This document shows positions 36,887 through 45,640 of a stretch of 64,000 nt of DNA, piece by piece. The stretch covers positions 62,001-126,000 of the forward strand of contig DATHMK010000054.1 of NCBI GenBank assembly GCA_035487155.1, given 5' to 3'. The notes beneath the pieces are model-generated. The model made no database searches, was not told the origin of the DNA, and saw only the letters and a list, made by a program, of their open reading frames with translations. Within the stretch, counting starts at the first letter, position 1. Every line of letters begins with the position of its first letter. The DNA is from DAIDKA01 sp035487155 (GTDB taxonomy: Bacteria > Pseudomonadota > Gammaproteobacteria > Steroidobacterales > Steroidobacteraceae). The position numbers and the translations under genes were made by a program.

Positions 36887-37765
36887 TCAGACCAGGGCGG
36901 GAACGGCGGTAATCCCCTGCAACCGGCCCGGGTTCCAGTTCGGAACGGCCCAATCCAGCACTTCACGGGGTTCAAGTCCGGCCAGTTCGGCCGGCGGGCG
37001 TTGCCCTAACAACACCAGCGCCTGGACCAGGACCTGGCCCGGATGGTCGAGATCCGGCGCCACCGAGGCGCGTGATTTGGCGAGTTTTCCCCCATCCGCG
37101 GCGGTCACCAGCGGCAGATGCGCATAGCGCGGCGTCGTGTTGCCCAGTGCCCGCTGCAGCTTGATTTGCCAGGCCGTACTGTCCAGCAGGTCCGCCCCGC
37201 GCACGACATCGGTAATGTTCTGATCCGCATCATCCACCACCACCGCGAGCTGATAGGCAAACTGTCCATCGCGACGGCGGATGATCACATCGCCCAGTTC
37301 CCCCAGGCGGTAGCGCTGCAGTCCCTGAATCCGGTCCGTAAATTCCAGATTTTCGCTATCGCAGATCCGGAAGCGCGTGGCCGTGGGCCCGGCGGCGCGC
37401 GGGCCGTCACGGCAGGTTCCCGGGTAGCCGGCCTCCCCCTGGGCGCTGCGCATCTGGCGCGAGCAGCTGCATTCAAATGTCTGGCCGCTGCCCTGCAGGC
37501 GCCGCAATGCTGCCTCGTACAGCGCCAGGCGCCCGGACTGATAGGTGACTTCCCCGTCCCAGAACAGGTTCAGGCGCTCGAGGGTGCGCAGGATCTGCGC
37601 GGCGCTGCCGGGTACCACACGGGCCGTGTCCAGATCCTCGATGCGGATCTGCCAGTGCCCGCCATGGTGGCGGGCATCCAGGAAGCTACCGACCGCGGCC
37701 AGCACCGACCCGGTGTGCAGGCGCCCGGTCGGCGATGGGGCGAAGCGGCCGGTATAGGGCTTCAG
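36887..37765 (-). CDS. gluQ: Glutamyl-Q tRNA(Asp) synthetase (GluQRS), apparently starting with CTG
   Basis: 292 residues if started at the CTG at 37765. The family needs the ATP-binding segment FAPSPTGRLHTGS, which lies upstream of the first standard start (GTG, 37705). Between an in-frame TGA further up and that GTG there is no ATG, GTG or TTG; the CTG overlaps the dksA stop (CTGA), like the ATGA/GTGA couplings elsewhere in this window. A zinc set (C-S-C and a later Y..C) and the KLAKS motif (KMSKS equivalent) are present. It attaches glutamate to queuosine in tRNA-Asp. Start choice is an inference; identity is firm. Confidence 0.85.
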   Translation of the reverse strand: MKPYTGRFAPSPTGRLHTGSVLAAVGSFLDARHHGGHWQIRIEDLDTARVVPGSAAQILRTLERLNLFWDGEVTYQSGRLALYEAALRRLQGSGQTFECSCSRQMRSAQGEAGYPGTCRDGPRAAGPTATRFRICDSENLEFTDRIQGLQRYRLGELGDVIIRRRDGQFAYQLAVVVDDADQNITDVVRGADLLDSTAWQIKLQRALGNTTPRYAHLPLVTAADGGKLAKSRASVAPDLDHPGQVLVQALVLLGQRPPAELAGLEPREVLDWAVPNWNPGRLQGITAVPALV

Positions 37766-38550
37766 CGGTAGCGATCGTCGCGGTCGCCGTACTGGCGTTC
37801 ACGGCGCTCGCGGCGCTCCTGGGCCTCGATGCTCAGGGTAGCCACGGGACGGGCTTCCAGGCGCTTGATGCCGATTTCCTCGCCGGTCTCCAGGCAGTAG
37901 CCGTAGGAGCCGTCTTCGATGCGCTTGAGGGCTTCGTCGATCTTGCGGATCAACTTGCGCTCCCGATCACGGGTGCGCAGCTCCAGGGAGAATTCCTCCT
38001 CCTGGGTCGCGCGGTCGTTCGGGTCGGGGAAATTGGCGGCCTCATCCTTCATGTGCGTGACCGTGCGGTCGACTTCCTCCATGAGGTCGCGCTTCCAGGT
38101 CTGCAGGATCTGCCGGAAATGCTCCGACTGCTCCTTGCTCATGTACTGCTCGCCGCGCTTGACGATGTACGGCTGGACATTGCGCGGGCCGGCCAGGAGG
38201 CTGCCCGGCTCGGGCGCTTCGCCCTCATCGCCTTCGTTCGCGGCCATCTGGGGCGTCGGGCTGACCGGTCGCGGCGGCGCGGATTTGGCTTCCGGGGCGG
38301 GCTTGCCAGGGACAGGGTCGGTTCGCTCGGCTGCTGGTCGTCGCATCGTTTCTACGGGTTCCGCGCTGGTTGGAGTGTTTCGGGGGCCGGCGGCCGGCTT
38401 TCGGGTAATCGAGGCCGCCACGGGTGAACGTGGATGAACGGAAGTCTTCGCCCGTTCCGTGGGCTTGCGTATTGCCACCTTTCTGGCGGCAGGGCGGCTT
38501 GCAGCCTTTTTGCCCTTGACAGGCTTGGCCGAGGTCTTCTTGGCCGGCAT
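37762..38550 (-). CDS. dksA: RNA polymerase-binding factor DksA, cysteine-poor, with a long basic N-terminal tail
   Basis: 262 residues against about 150 in E. coli. Residues 1-135 are a low-complexity Lys/Arg/Ala/Pro tail; the DksA body starts near 137. The coiled-coil tip Asp176-x2-Asp179-x-Ala181 needed for RNA polymerase action is kept. The zinc-finger positions read C219, T222, S240, A243, so only one of four cysteines remains and zinc binding is unlikely. Variants of this kind are known in other proteobacteria. With ppGpp it would tune rRNA and amino-acid promoters. GAGGAG lies 6 bases before the ATG, a TATAAT promoter is just upstream, and gluQ is coupled behind it. Confidence 0.93.
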   Translation of the reverse strand: MPAKKTSAKPVKGKKAASRPAARKVAIRKPTERAKTSVHPRSPVAASITRKPAAGPRNTPTSAEPVETMRRPAAERTDPVPGKPAPEAKSAPPRPVSPTPQMAANEGDEGEAPEPGSLLAGPRNVQPYIVKRGEQYMSKEQSEHFRQILQTWKRDLMEEVDRTVTHMKDEAANFPDPNDRATQEEEFSLELRTRDRERKLIRKIDEALKRIEDGSYGYCLETGEEIGIKRLEARPVATLSIEAQERRERRERQYGDRDDRYR

Positions 38551-38592
38551 CAGTCACTCCTCAAAAGCAGCTGCCTTGGAAAAGGACGCGCG

Positions 38593-38620
38593 ATTATACC
38601 GGCGCGCCCGCGAGTGTACA
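38593..38620 (-). promoter_or_regulatory. Sigma70 promoter of dksA with GC-rich discriminator
   Basis: On the minus strand TGTACA (38615-38620), a 16-base spacer and a perfect TATAAT (38593-38598) face dksA. CGCGCG follows directly, the GC-rich discriminator seen at stringently controlled promoters. Start expected near 38586. Confidence 0.65.
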
Positions 38621-38705
38621 GGGCACGGACCAAACTAGCTGCGAGGGGCGCTAAATCCACGCGAGGATCGGGTTTTTGGCCCCCTTTCGGGGTCGGAACG
38701 GGCGG

Positions 38706-39095
38706 CTAGGGCAGGGCGATCGCCGGGGCCGGCACCCAGCCGGGCCGGCGCTGCTCGACCACCACGGAGGTGTAAATCCCGCCCCGGACATTGAATTTCG
38801 CGGTCAGGCGCAGGAACCGGGGGGCAATCGCGGCTGCGATATGGTCGGCGATCTCGTTGGTCACGGCCTCGTGGAAGGTGCCGCGGTCCCGAAACGCCCA
38901 GATGTACAGCTTCAGGGACTTCAGTTCCACGCACAGCGCGTCCGGCACGTATTCCAGCTCCAGCGTCGCGAAGTCCGGCTGGCCGCTCATCGGACACAGG
39001 CAGGTGAATTCCGGCAGCGTCATGCGGATCGTGTAGTCACGGGCCACGGCCGGGTTGGGAAAGGTCGTAAGATCTGTTGTTGGACTGGAAGGCAT
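38706..39095 (-). CDS. queF: NADPH-dependent 7-cyano-7-deazaguanine reductase (QueF, short form)
   Basis: 129 residues, the single-domain QueF type. The catalytic cysteine is C34 in CLCPMSGQPDFA with Asp41 as acid, and the family motif ELKSLKLYIWAFRD and a C-terminal FHE segment follow (glutamate and histidine for substrate binding). It reduces preQ0 to preQ1 on the way to queuosine. ATG at 39095; 62 bases separate it from divergent smc, an AT-rich interval likely to hold both promoters. Confidence 0.94.
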   Translation of the reverse strand: MPSSPTTDLTTFPNPAVARDYTIRMTLPEFTCLCPMSGQPDFATLELEYVPDALCVELKSLKLYIWAFRDRGTFHEAVTNEIADHIAAAIAPRFLRLTAKFNVRGGIYTSVVVEQRRPGWVPAPAIALP

Positions 39096-39157
39096 AGTGT
39101 GTCCATATATTTTATCATGTCGGTTACTCTTCTGAAGGTAGCTCGAGTCTCAACACG

Positions 39158-42100
39158 ATGCGGCTGACCAAGATCAAACTCGCCGGCTTCAAGACCTTTG
39201 TCGATCCGACCTCGGTCGGATTTCCAGGCAACCTCACCGGCGTCGTCGGACCCAACGGCTGCGGCAAATCGAACATCATCGACGCCGTGCGCTGGGTGAT
39301 GGGCGAACTGTCGGCCAAGCATCTGCGCGGGGATTCGATGGCCGATGTGGTCTTCAACGGATCCTCGGCCCGCAAGCCGGTGGGCTCGGCATCCGTGGAG
39401 CTGGTGTTCGACAACAGCGACGGCCGCATCAGCGGCGCCTATGCCGGCTACAACGAGGTTTCGCTCAAGCGCCTGGTGTCACGCGACGGCAGCTCCAACT
39501 ACTACATCAACGGCGCGCGCTGCCGCCGCCGCGACATCACCCAGCTGTTCCTGGGCACGGGCCTGGGCTCGCGCAGCTACTCCATCATCGAACAGGGCAT
39601 GATTTCGCGGGTGATCGAGGCCAAGCCCGAGGACATGCGCGCCTTCATCGAGGAGGCGGCCGGCATCTCCCGTTATAAGGAACGGCGGCGCGAGACCGAG
39701 GCCCGGGTCGCCGATACGCGCGAGAACCTGGAGCGACTCCAGGACGTGCGCGACGAAGTGGACCGCCAGATCCGTCATCTGCAGCGCCAGGCGGCGGCGG
39801 CGCGGCGCTACCAGGCCTTCAAGGATCAGGAGCGTCGGGCATTGGCCGAGCTTCTGGCATTGAAGATCCGCGACCTGGACAGCGGCGCCCAGATCCAGGA
39901 CAGCGCCGTGCGCGAACGGGATATCGCCATGCAGGCGGCGCTGGCCGATCAGCGCGGTGCCGAAGCGGCCCTGGAGCGCCAGCGCGCCATCCAGGCCGAA
40001 TACGCCGATGCGGTATCGGCGGTGCAGGGACGGCACTACGAAATCGGCGCCGAGATCACCCGCACCACCCAGTCCCTGCAGCACACCCGCGAAATGCGCG
40101 AACGGCAGCGCAATGACCTGGCCAAGGCGCGCGAGCAGCTGGCCGAGCTGGCCGCGCTCATCGAGCGCGACGAGCAGCAGGTGGCATCGCTGCGGGCGCA
40201 ACTTGCCGAGCTTGATCCGCAGCTCGCCCAAGCCTCGCGCCTGGAGCAGGTGATGCTGTCGAACCAGGGACAATGCGAGCAGGAACTGGCGCAATGGCAG
40301 CTCGGCTGGGACCAGTTCATGGGCTCCCTGGCCACGGCCAATCAGACCACGCAGGTGGAGCGCACCCGCATCGAGCAGCTTGAGAACCAGCTGGGGGGCC
40401 TGGGCGTGCGCAGCGAGCGCCTCAGCATCGAGCGCGAACAGCTGGCTACCCAGGCTCCGGTGGCGCAGCTGTCCGAACTGCTGGAGCAGGAGACGCAGTC
40501 GCGCCTGCACAACGAGCAACTGGGCCGCGAACAAAGCGCGGCCGCCGAGCGCGCCCAGGGGCTGCGCGAGCAGCAGCGCGCGGCCGAAGCGCAGCTGGAG
40601 GCGGCCCGCGCCGAGCGCGAGAAAGTGCGCGGTGAACTGGTGGCGCTGGAGGCGGTGCAGAAAGCCGCGCTCAGCCACAACGCACCGCGCGCCGGGGAAT
40701 GGCTGAACAGCAGTGGGCTGGCGACCCGGGAGCGGGTGGCGCAGCAGCTTGATGTGGCCAGCGGCTGGGAACGGGCCGTGGAAACCGCGCTCGGTGACTA
40801 TCTTGAAGCGGTGTGCGTGGAGCGCCTCGAGGACGTTGAGGCCGCCCTGGACCGATTGTCGGCCGGGCGCATCGCCCTGGTGGAACAGGGGGCCACGGAT
40901 GCTGCGAGTTTTGTCCCCGAATCACTGGCCGCGAAAGTCATCCGCGGGCCCGAGGCGCTGGCGGCGCAGCTGTCCGGCGTGCTGGCCGGGGAGTCGCTGG
41001 CCGCAGCGCTGCGGATGCGCGGCAAGCTCGCGCCGGGCCAGTCCATCATCACCCGCTCCGGAGAGTGGGTGGGCAAGGGCTGGATCCGCTTGAGCCGCGG
41101 CCAGGACCCGCACACCGGAGTGATCGAACGCGAACAGCGGCTGAAGGGATTGCGCAGCGAGCTGTCGGCCTCCGAGGGCAAACTGCAGCGCGCCGACAGC
41201 GGCCTGAGTGCCGTGCGCCAGGCGCAGACCGAGGCGGAGACCCGTCGTGATCAGCTGCAGGCGGCCATCCAAAGCGGACACCGCGCGCACTCGGATGCGC
41301 GCAGCCGGCTGGAAGCGGCCAAGGCACGCGCCCAGGAACAGCAGTCGCGGCGCGAACGCCTCGAGCATGAGGCGGCCGAGGTCGCCCGCGAGAGCGGGCT
41401 TGCCAGCGAAGCGGTGGCGCGCGCGCGCGCGGCGCTGAGCGTATCGCAGCAGCAGCTGGCGGAGCTCGAATCACGCCGCCCGCAGCTGGAAGCGGAACGC
41501 GACGAACGCCGCGAAGCCCTGGCAAGCGCCCGGCAACACGCCCAGGCCGCGCAGGTGGCCGCGCGCGATCTCATCATCCTGAGCGAATCGCGCCGCACCC
41601 AGGAGGCCTCGTTGGCGACCGGACTGGCGCGCATGAGCGACCAGCGTGCCCAGGTGGCCGGGCGCTGCGCGGAGCTCGATGCGGAGCTCGCCACCGGTGA
41701 TGCCCCCATCACGCAGCTGCAGACCCGGCTCGATGCCTTGTTGTCGCAGCAGCTGCAGGTGGAGAGCGAGCTGGCCGCCGCCCGGCGCAACCTGGAAGCG
41801 GCCGAAGCGCGCATCAGCGAGCTCGAGCAGCAGCGGGCCGCCGCCGAAGCACGGGTCGCCGAGGCGCGTGATGCCATCGAGCAGGCACGACTGGCGGCGC
41901 AGGAGAGCCGCGTGCGGCGCGAGGCGCTGGCGGAACAGTTTGCGGCCACCCAGTACGAATTGGCCGAGGTCACCCAGAGTCTGGCGCAGGATGCGAACGT
42001 CGCGGCCTGGGAGGACAAGGTCAACGAATTACGCGCTGAGGTGGCGCGCCTGGGCCAGGTCAATCTGGCGGCGATCGATGAGCTCAAGGAACAGACCGAA

Positions 42101-42664
42101 CGCAAGGATTATCTGGAGCGCCAGCATACCGACCTGAACGATGCGCTGGCGACCTTGGAAGAGGCCATGCGCAGGATCGACAAGGAGACGCGCACGCGCT
42201 TCGAGGAGACCTTCGAGAAGGTCAATGCCGGACTGAAGGAGAAGTTTCCGCGCCTGTTCGGTGGCGGTCATGCCTATCTGGAGCTGGTCGGGGATGACAT
42301 TCTGGCCGCCGGGGTGGCGGTGATGGCCCGACCGCCGGGCAAACGCAACAGCACCATTCACCTGCTGTCGGGCGGTGAGAAGGCGCTGACCGCCGTGGCG
42401 CTGGTGTTCTCCATCTTCGATCTGAATCCGGCGCCGTTTTGCCTGCTGGACGAGGTGGATGCGCCGCTGGATGAGCACAATGTCGGCCGCTTCTGCGATA
42501 TCGTTCGGGAAATGTCCGAGCGGGTGCAGTTCATTTTCATCACCCACAACAAGGCGACCATGGAGCTGGCCTCCCAGCTGATCGGCGTCACGATGACCGA
42601 GCCCGGTGTCTCAAGGCTGGTGGCGGTCGATGTGGAAGAGGCCGTGCGCCTCGCCGCTGTCTGA
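39158..42664 (+). CDS. smc: Chromosome segregation protein SMC
   Basis: 1168 residues. The N-terminal head opens MRLTKIKLAGFKTFVDPT and has Walker A GPNGCGKSN. Long coiled coils (about 165-500 and 675-1010) flank a hinge near 520-640. The C-terminal head has the LLSGGEKALTAVAL signature and the Walker B segment CLLDEVDAPLDEHNVGRF. It forms the SMC-ScpAB condensin ring with the ScpA and ScpB proteins encoded near 49-51 kb in the same window. It heads the smc-zipA-ligA unit. Confidence 0.97.
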   Translation: MRLTKIKLAGFKTFVDPTSVGFPGNLTGVVGPNGCGKSNIIDAVRWVMGELSAKHLRGDSMADVVFNGSSARKPVGSASVELVFDNSDGRISGAYAGYNEVSLKRLVSRDGSSNYYINGARCRRRDITQLFLGTGLGSRSYSIIEQGMISRVIEAKPEDMRAFIEEAAGISRYKERRRETEARVADTRENLERLQDVRDEVDRQIRHLQRQAAAARRYQAFKDQERRALAELLALKIRDLDSGAQIQDSAVRERDIAMQAALADQRGAEAALERQRAIQAEYADAVSAVQGRHYEIGAEITRTTQSLQHTREMRERQRNDLAKAREQLAELAALIERDEQQVASLRAQLAELDPQLAQASRLEQVMLSNQGQCEQELAQWQLGWDQFMGSLATANQTTQVERTRIEQLENQLGGLGVRSERLSIEREQLATQAPVAQLSELLEQETQSRLHNEQLGREQSAAAERAQGLREQQRAAEAQLEAARAEREKVRGELVALEAVQKAALSHNAPRAGEWLNSSGLATRERVAQQLDVASGWERAVETALGDYLEAVCVERLEDVEAALDRLSAGRIALVEQGATDAASFVPESLAAKVIRGPEALAAQLSGVLAGESLAAALRMRGKLAPGQSIITRSGEWVGKGWIRLSRGQDPHTGVIEREQRLKGLRSELSASEGKLQRADSGLSAVRQAQTEAETRRDQLQAAIQSGHRAHSDARSRLEAAKARAQEQQSRRERLEHEAAEVARESGLASEAVARARAALSVSQQQLAELESRRPQLEAERDERREALASARQHAQAAQVAARDLIILSESRRTQEASLATGLARMSDQRAQVAGRCAELDAELATGDAPITQLQTRLDALLSQQLQVESELAAARRNLEAAEARISELEQQRAAAEARVAEARDAIEQARLAAQESRVRREALAEQFAATQYELAEVTQSLAQDANVAAWEDKVNELRAEVARLGQVNLAAIDELKEQTERKDYLERQHTDLNDALATLEEAMRRIDKETRTRFEETFEKVNAGLKEKFPRLFGGGHAYLELVGDDILAAGVAVMARPPGKRNSTIHLLSGGEKALTAVALVFSIFDLNPAPFCLLDEVDAPLDEHNVGRFCDIVREMSERVQFIFITHNKATMELASQLIGVTMTEPGVSRLVAVDVEEAVRLAAV

Positions 42665-42685
42665 GCTTGGCTTAGGGTTGTTTCC

Positions 42686-43603
42686 ATGCCGCAGTTGCGC
42701 CTGATATTGCTGGGTATGGGTCTGGTCTTCCTGATCGGACTGGCCTGGTGGGAAATGCGCCGCCCGCACCAGGCGCGGGGCAGTGAGCTGCCGCGGCCGA
42801 CGCCCGAACCCTTGGAGCCGCCGACCGAGCGGGCCGCGGAATGGGACTCTGCGCCGCTGGAACTGCCGCGCATGAGCGCGCGCTCCCCGGAGCTGGATCT
42901 GCCGGTGGTGGAGGTGGAGGCGGAGGACTTCGCCGCACTGGCGGCACAGGCCGAAGGGGCGCCCCAGCAGGCTGCCCCAGCAGGCGGCGTGGAGGGACTG
43001 CTCGATGAGCTCGGGGCGCAGCAGTTTTCTGATCCGCCGATTTCCGATATCACCGCGACTTTCGAGACCATCGAGACCCCGGCCGCCGAGACCTTCGCGG
43101 CCGAAGCGGCTGACTCATCCGCCGCCGAGCCGGCGCCGGCCGCTGCGGCGCCGGTGTCGCAGAGCAGCGCGGGTGCGGTGGTGGTGGACTGGCCGGCCGC
43201 GGCTGCCAGCCAGGTGCTGGCGGTGCGCGTGATCAGCTCCGGAGAGAAATTCTCCGGCCGTGCGGTGCGCATGGCGCTGGCGGCGGAAGGGTTCGAGCTG
43301 GGGAAATTTCAGATTTTCCACAAGCCGGCGCCCGACGGGCGGGCCCTGCTGAGCATTGCCAGTTTGAACAAACCCGGCACCTTCGACCGCCAGTCCATCG
43401 ACCTGCAGCGCTACAGCGGTCTGAATCTGTTCACCGTGCTGCCCGGTCCGGTGCCGGGCCCCGATGCCGTCGATGAAATGCTGATGTGCGCGCAGGTGCT
43501 CTCGCAGCGCCTGCGCGGCACGCTGCAGGATGAGCGCGGTCAGCCGCTGACACCCTCACGCACCGCGGTCATGCGCGATGTGGCAGCCGCGGCAGCCCCA
43601 TGA
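42686..43603 (+). CDS. zipA: Cell division protein ZipA
   Basis: 305 residues. A single N-terminal membrane helix (about 4-22, LRLILLGMGLVFLIGLAWW) has its end outside. A variable acidic, Pro/Ala-rich linker runs to about 175. The C-terminal FtsZ-binding domain then contains KFQIFHKP, GTFD and the PGPVPGPDAVDEML segment. It tethers FtsZ to the membrane in the gammaproteobacterial divisome. It lies 21 bases after smc and overlaps ligA by 4 bases, the gene order of this class. Confidence 0.92.
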   Translation: MPQLRLILLGMGLVFLIGLAWWEMRRPHQARGSELPRPTPEPLEPPTERAAEWDSAPLELPRMSARSPELDLPVVEVEAEDFAALAAQAEGAPQQAAPAGGVEGLLDELGAQQFSDPPISDITATFETIETPAAETFAAEAADSSAAEPAPAAAAPVSQSSAGAVVVDWPAAAASQVLAVRVISSGEKFSGRAVRMALAAEGFELGKFQIFHKPAPDGRALLSIASLNKPGTFDRQSIDLQRYSGLNLFTVLPGPVPGPDAVDEMLMCAQVLSQRLRGTLQDERGQPLTPSRTAVMRDVAAAAAP

Positions 43604-45636
43604 AGCGTGAGCCTGCGCGCCGCGCCGGCAACGGGGCGGCTGCGCGCATCGCGACCCTGCGCGAGCAGCTGGCCGCGCACGACTACCGCTACTACGTGCT
43701 GGATGACCCCAGCGTCAGTGACTCGGTCTATGACGGGCTGATGCAGGAGCTCAAGGCGCTGGAGGCCGAGCATCCCGAACTCATCAGCCCCGACTCCCCC
43801 ACGCAGCGCGTCGGCGGCACGCCGCTGGCCGCGTTCGGCGTGGTCGAGCATGCGGTACCCATGTTGTCGCTGGACAATGGCTTCAGCGAGCAGGACGTGC
43901 GCGACTTCGACCGGCGCATCCATGAGCGCCTGAATACCGAGGCCGCCATCCATTACTCGGCCGAACCGAAGCTGGATGGTCTGGCGGTGTCCCTGGTCTA
44001 TCGGCGCGGCAACCTGGAGCGCGCGGCCACTCGCGGGGATGGCGTGCACGGCGAGGATGTCACGGCCAATGTGCGCACCATCCGCGGCGTGCCGCTGGTG
44101 CTGCGCGGTGCGCCGCCGGAGCTGATCGAAGTGCGCGGCGAGGTGTTCATGCCGCTCGCCGGCTTCGCGCGCATGAATGAACAGGCGCTCAAGCGCGCTG
44201 AGAAGACCTTCGTCAACCCGCGCAATGCCGCGGCCGGGAGCCTGCGACAGCTGGATCCGCGCATCACCGCGGCCCGCCCGCTGGACATCTTTCTCTATGC
44301 GGTCGGCCAGGTGGAGGGCGGCGCGGTGCCCGATCATCACACAGGCTTGCTGAAGGCCTTCCGCAGCTGGGGCCTGAAGACCTGTCCGCAGGCACGCGCG
44401 GTGATCGGCATCGAGGGCTGCCTGGCGTACTACCGCGAGATCGGCGCGCAGCGCGACACGCTGCCGTACCAGATCGATGGCGTGGTCTACAAAGTGGACG
44501 CGCGTGCCGACCAGGAGCGCCTGGGCTTTGTGTCGCGCGCGCCGCGCTGGGCGCTGGCCCACAAGTTCGCGGCGCAGGAGGCCACGACACTGCTCACGGC
44601 CATCGAGTTCCAGGTCGGACGCACGGGCGCGCTGACACCCGTGGCGCGGCTGCAGCCGGTGTTCGTGGGCGGCGTCACCGTCAGCAACGCGACGCTGCAC
44701 AACATGGATGAGGTGGAGCGCAAGGATGTGCGCGTCGGGGATACCGTGGTGATCCGCCGCGCCGGGGATGTCATCCCGGAGGTGGTGCGGGTGGTCATGG
44801 ATGATGCGCATGAGCAGCGTCAGCGCGTGCAGCTGCCGACCCGATGCCCGATCTGCGGCTCGCCCGTGGAGAAGGCGCCCGGCGAGGCCATCGCCCGCTG
44901 CAGCGGCGGCTTCAGCTGTCGGGCGCAGCGCCAGGAGGGTCTGCGGCATTTCGCCAGCCGGCGCGCGCTGGACATCGAGGGGCTGGGCGACAAGCTCATC
45001 GAGCAGCTGGTGGAGAACGAACTGGTCAAATCACCCGCTGACCTGTATGCGCTGACGGTGGAGCAGCTGGCGGGCCTTGAGCGCATGGCCGAGAAGTCCG
45101 CGGCCAACCTGCATGCCGCCATCGCCAAGAGTCGTGACACCACCTTGCCGCGGTTCCTGTTCGCGCTCGGGATACGCGACGTGGGCGAGGCGACGGCGCT
45201 GGCCCTGGCCCAGCACTTCCAGACCCTGGAGGCGCTGGCGGCGGCGAGCCCCGAGGCGATTCAGCAGGTGCCCGATGTCGGGCCGGTGGTGGCAGCTCAC
45301 GTGGCGGTGTTCTTCGCCTCTGCAGCGCACCGCGCCGTGATCGCGCGGCTGCGCCAGCAGGGCGTGAACTGGCCGGCCCTGCCGCAGCGCGCGGCCAGCG
45401 CCCTGAAACTTGCCGGTCAGACCTGGGTGGTGACGGGCACGCTGGCGGGGATGACCCGGGAGCAGGCCACCCAGGCGCTCACCGACCTGGGTGCCAAGGT
45501 CGCGGGCAGTGTTTCGAAGAGAACCTCCGGGGTCATCGTGGGCGAGGATGCCGGCGCGAAGCTCAAGAAAGCCCGGGAGCTTGGGATTCCGGTGCTCGAT
45601 GAGCCGGGCTTCCTCAAGCTCCTGAGGAGCCCTTAG
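43600..45636 (+). CDS. ligA: NAD-dependent DNA ligase LigA
   Basis: 678 residues, full length. The N-terminal Ia domain has the HDYRYYVLDDP motif, then the adenylated lysine K124 in EPKLDG. The OB fold follows, then a four-cysteine zinc finger (CPICGSPVEKAPGEAIARC and FSC), helix-hairpin-helix repeats (about 475-590), and a C-terminal BRCT domain (about 600-675). It seals nicks in replication and repair. ATG overlaps the zipA stop (ATGA). Confidence 0.97.
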   Translation: MKREPARRAGNGAAARIATLREQLAAHDYRYYVLDDPSVSDSVYDGLMQELKALEAEHPELISPDSPTQRVGGTPLAAFGVVEHAVPMLSLDNGFSEQDVRDFDRRIHERLNTEAAIHYSAEPKLDGLAVSLVYRRGNLERAATRGDGVHGEDVTANVRTIRGVPLVLRGAPPELIEVRGEVFMPLAGFARMNEQALKRAEKTFVNPRNAAAGSLRQLDPRITAARPLDIFLYAVGQVEGGAVPDHHTGLLKAFRSWGLKTCPQARAVIGIEGCLAYYREIGAQRDTLPYQIDGVVYKVDARADQERLGFVSRAPRWALAHKFAAQEATTLLTAIEFQVGRTGALTPVARLQPVFVGGVTVSNATLHNMDEVERKDVRVGDTVVIRRAGDVIPEVVRVVMDDAHEQRQRVQLPTRCPICGSPVEKAPGEAIARCSGGFSCRAQRQEGLRHFASRRALDIEGLGDKLIEQLVENELVKSPADLYALTVEQLAGLERMAEKSAANLHAAIAKSRDTTLPRFLFALGIRDVGEATALALAQHFQTLEALAAASPEAIQQVPDVGPVVAAHVAVFFASAAHRAVIARLRQQGVNWPALPQRAASALKLAGQTWVVTGTLAGMTREQATQALTDLGAKVAGSVSKRTSGVIVGEDAGAKLKKARELGIPVLDEPGFLKLLRSP

Positions 45637-45640
45637 GGCC

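Noticed and set aside
38671..38700. CCCC/GGGG hairpin after queF as a terminator
   Set aside because: On the queF strand the hairpin is followed by A, not U; in the other orientation no U-run follows either.
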